This document shows positions 31,585 to 33,114 of a stretch of 33,114 nucleotides of DNA, piece after piece. Position 1 is the stretch's first letter. Every line of letters starts with the position of its first letter. Origin of the DNA: Candidatus Fermentibacterota bacterium (GTDB taxonomy: Bacteria; Fermentibacterota; Fermentibacteria; Fermentibacterales; JCC-6). The stretch lies in NCBI GenBank assembly GCA_030609965.1, contig JAUWSQ010000028.1, positions 1-33,114 of the forward strand, in the 5' to 3' direction. The notes beneath the pieces were generated by a model. That model had not been told where the DNA came from and made no database searches. It worked only from the letters and a program-made list of their open reading frames with translations. Position numbers and translations under genes: made by a program.

Positions 31585-32391
31585 TCAGAAGAATATTTCT
31601 AGACCCGCGCACGGATCGAAGATATGGTCTCCAATGTTATTCCGGAGGAAGCTGCAGCCAATAAACAGCTTCACTGGAGCCGATGACCATGAAATACGCA
31701 TCTCCCCCCTGTGAAGAGGCAGGCTTCTTACCCATACAAGCCTGTAATCAAGCGCAATTCCGATGCGATCCCTGAAACCGCACTCTCCAAGCAATCCGAA
31801 TCCCCACCCGGCGAGTGTACTCCTTCCATCCTCCGTGGGAAAGGCTGCCTGGGCACCGAGCATCAGTTGCAGCGGTAAGTTGAAAAGAATCTGGGTTTCT
31901 ATACCTGTGTAAAGAAGTGAGAAATCATTAAATTCCTCCGAGTTCACCCTGTGATACAGAACATCGAAAACAATGGGAGATGGAGTTCTGAACAACACTG
32001 CGGCCACGTACCCTGGGTTATTTTCTATTCCGGACAAACCAAACCTCATGTTCAGCGCCACAGGATTACCCTTACTTCCAAGGAAAGCCCTGACACCTCC
32101 CTTTTCGGCAGGATTGGAATTGTACCTGACACTGACAGCTGTAATAATCCTGATGATGTCCCATGAATCGGAACAGCCGGTCAGGAAACAACCTGTCGTA
32201 TCCTTCGATTCGTAGTATGGATCAAGAAAAGAATCCTCATCCTCCGTATCCTCATCCCTGTCAGTTGCCTCGTCATCAGTACTTTCCTCAGTCTCCCCGA
32301 CTTCCGGCAGGGGAGGGTTATCCTCCTCTCCAGAACATATTCGGGGCATGAGTGTCACCACGGCGCTCAGCAGCAGAATATTGAGTATCAT
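31585..32391 (-). CDS. putative outer-membrane protein with acidic linker
   Basis: 268-aa protein of unknown role. ATG 32391 (MILNILLLSAVVTLMPRICSG) gives a signal peptide and begins right after the CYTH gene stop (2 bases). Residues of about 25-60 are very acidic (EESTDDEATDRDEDTEDED). The rest has alternating amphipathic strands and Gly/aromatic turns (LPLQLMLGAQAAFPTE, LAGWGFGLLGECGF), ending AGLEIFF, as in outer-membrane beta-barrels. An ATG/GTG further upstream would overlap the CYTH gene and spoil the signal. Confidence 0.65.
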   Translation of the reverse strand: MILNILLLSAVVTLMPRICSGEEDNPPLPEVGETEESTDDEATDRDEDTEDEDSFLDPYYESKDTTGCFLTGCSDSWDIIRIITAVSVRYNSNPAEKGGVRAFLGSKGNPVALNMRFGLSGIENNPGYVAAVLFRTPSPIVFDVLYHRVNSEEFNDFSLLYTGIETQILFNLPLQLMLGAQAAFPTEDGRSTLAGWGFGLLGECGFRDRIGIALDYRLVWVRSLPLHRGEMRISWSSAPVKLFIGCSFLRNNIGDHIFDPCAGLEIFF

Positions 32392-32395
32392 ACTA

Positions 32396-32926
32396 TCAGG
32401 TATCCCTCGAATCACGTGATTGTTCCGCATCCTTCTCAAGGGCAGCGTAACTGAATCTAATCCCCTCTCCAGGATCGAACCCCAATACCTCAGCAGCCTT
32501 CAAAACAGCTTCTTCCGATTGAGCTTCGATCTCAACGAAGCGGCCAAACCAGAGTTCATCAAGGCATATCAGGGCTTCACCGATCCTGCATTCGCGTCTT
32601 GTTTTCTCGTATCGGTACACAACTCCGTAACCAAGAAGACCGAAAAGCTTCAGCGCGTCCTCCTGTGAGCACTCAAGAACCGCTTCCTCCTCGTGCCGTA
32701 CTTTAAGAGCAGTCGCCGGCAGAGGTCTCTTTATCGTTACAAGTGTTCCTCTATCGCAATTTCTAAGACGGAAAAGAGTATCCACCCTTCCCAGAGGGCC
32801 ACCCATAAGATCAAGGACCAGATTGTTCTCTTTTACTGGATTTGCCGGTGATACCCCGTTGCTTTCCAAGCGACGCTCTACCTCACGGAAATCATCTACC
32901 TTGAACTTCAACTCCATTTCAAGCAA
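32396..32926 (-). CDS. CYTH domain protein (CyaB/ThTPase-like phosphohydrolase)
   Basis: 176-aa tunnel-fold enzyme of the CYTH family, acting on triphosphate substrates (inorganic triphosphate, thiamine triphosphate, or cyclase of class IV). The signature ExExK is at residues 3-7 of MLEMELKFKV. LFRLRNCDRGTLVTIKRP, KVRHEEEA and CLDELWFGRFVEIE follow as basic and acidic tunnel strands. TTG 32926 has AGGGG 8 bases upstream; GTG 32932 is the alternative. Substrate cannot be told from sequence. Confidence 0.88.
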   Translation of the reverse strand: MLEMELKFKVDDFREVERRLESNGVSPANPVKENNLVLDLMGGPLGRVDTLFRLRNCDRGTLVTIKRPLPATALKVRHEEEAVLECSQEDALKLFGLLGYGVVYRYEKTRRECRIGEALICLDELWFGRFVEIEAQSEEAVLKAAEVLGFDPGEGIRFSYAALEKDAEQSRDSRDT

Positions 32927-32956
32927 TGTCACGTCCCCTTCGGTTTAGAATACTGA

Positions 32957-32985
32957 TTGACCTTTGTGCTATGATAACTTAAATT
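32957..32985 (+). promoter_or_regulatory. sigma70 promoter for tRNA-Ser(UGA)
   Basis: TTGACC (32957-32962) and TAAATT (32980-32985) are 17 bases apart, and the mature tRNA begins 10 bases after the -10 box, so the transcript needs little 5' trimming. Confidence 0.7.
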
Positions 32986-32995
32986 CCACCGTTAC

Positions 32996-33081
32996 GGAGG
33001 ACTAGTCTAATTGGTAAGGCAGCGGATTTGAAATCCGCCGGGTTTTTTCCCATCGGGGTTCGAGTCCCCGGTCCTCCGCCA
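32996..33081 (+). tRNA. tRNA-Ser (anticodon UGA)
   Basis: 86-nt class II tRNA with encoded CCA. Acceptor GGAGGAC/GTCCTCC plus G73. Anticodon stem GCGGA/TCCGC around loop TTTGAAA, so the anticodon is TGA and it reads UCA and other UCN codons. The variable arm is GGG, six T, CCC. T arm CGGGGTTCGAGTCCCCG. The anticodon is not UCA, so this is not selenocysteine tRNA. Confidence 0.95.
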
Positions 33082-33114
33082 GCGAGAAGGGGCCGGGCGT
33101 CACTTCTGGTTACG

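Noticed and set aside
32996..33081. Selenocysteine tRNA
   Set aside because: The anticodon is UGA (serine), not UCA, and acceptor and T stems have the usual 7 and 5 bp.

Overview
This 33.1 kb window looks like a chromosomal segment of an uncultured diderm bacterium, probably from or near the FCB superphylum (Fermentibacteria-, Cloacimonadota- or Eisenbacteria-like). The indicators are lipoproteins with lipoboxes, beta-barrel proteins ending in Phe, a subtilase with a FlgD-like/type IX-style C-terminal domain, the order rplM-rpsI-rpsB-tsf, and moderate GC. The phylum is inferred from gene content only. Most genes read on the minus strand.

Region 1 (about 8.1 to 0.25 kb, minus) is a translation and envelope-lipid operon: rplM, rpsI, structured leader RNA, rpsB (with a long Lys/Ala/Pro tail), tsf (short form), pyrH, frr, uppS, cdsA, dxr, rseP. 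Almost every junction overlaps. The operon ends at a 75-bp REP-like palindrome.

Region 2 (16.3 to 8.3 kb, minus) starts with a large, Alu-containing SRP RNA that no protein-coding view shows. It continues through dnaX, ybaB, recR, pgsA, pgpA, pncC/cinA, thpR, recA, recX, an unknown gene, yidD and a TPR/membrane protein. A 162-bp MITE-like element lies just upstream of the SRP RNA promoter. The recX frame is open back to the recA stop without a normal start codon, and the recA stop overlaps an AUA codon behind a strong Shine-Dalgarno sequence.

Region 3 (19.5 to 16.5 kb, minus) is a mixed tRNA/protein transcription unit: promoter, tRNA-Ser(GGA), a 580-aa TPR/acidic-repeat/AIM24-like protein, tRNA-Ala(CGC), and a PP2C-like protein that has lost key residues and is anchored by a C-terminal helix.

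Region 4 (26.9 to 19.6 kb, minus) encodes cell-surface and housekeeping proteins: a lipoprotein, a surface subtilase, an outer-membrane barrel, a Big_5-type lipoprotein, a membrane protein, dtd, maf and a DUF3795 protein. The stop codon of the last gene lies inside a second REP-like palindrome.

Region 5 (27 to 33.1 kb) holds, on the plus strand, a TPR-PEGA-TonB-C protein and pyrE. On the minus strand it holds a REC-GGDEF diguanylate cyclase, an MtfA-type metallopeptidase with a coiled-coil partner (behind a promoter with a dyad in its spacer), a small barrel protein and a CYTH phosphohydrolase. It ends with tRNA-Ser(UGA) on the plus strand.

UUG and GUG starts are unusually common, including three TTGA stop/start overlaps. 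No CRISPR array, phage or transposase gene was seen. The most unusual items are the recX start, the MITE next to the SRP RNA gene, the rpsB leader, and the tRNA/pseudophosphatase unit.
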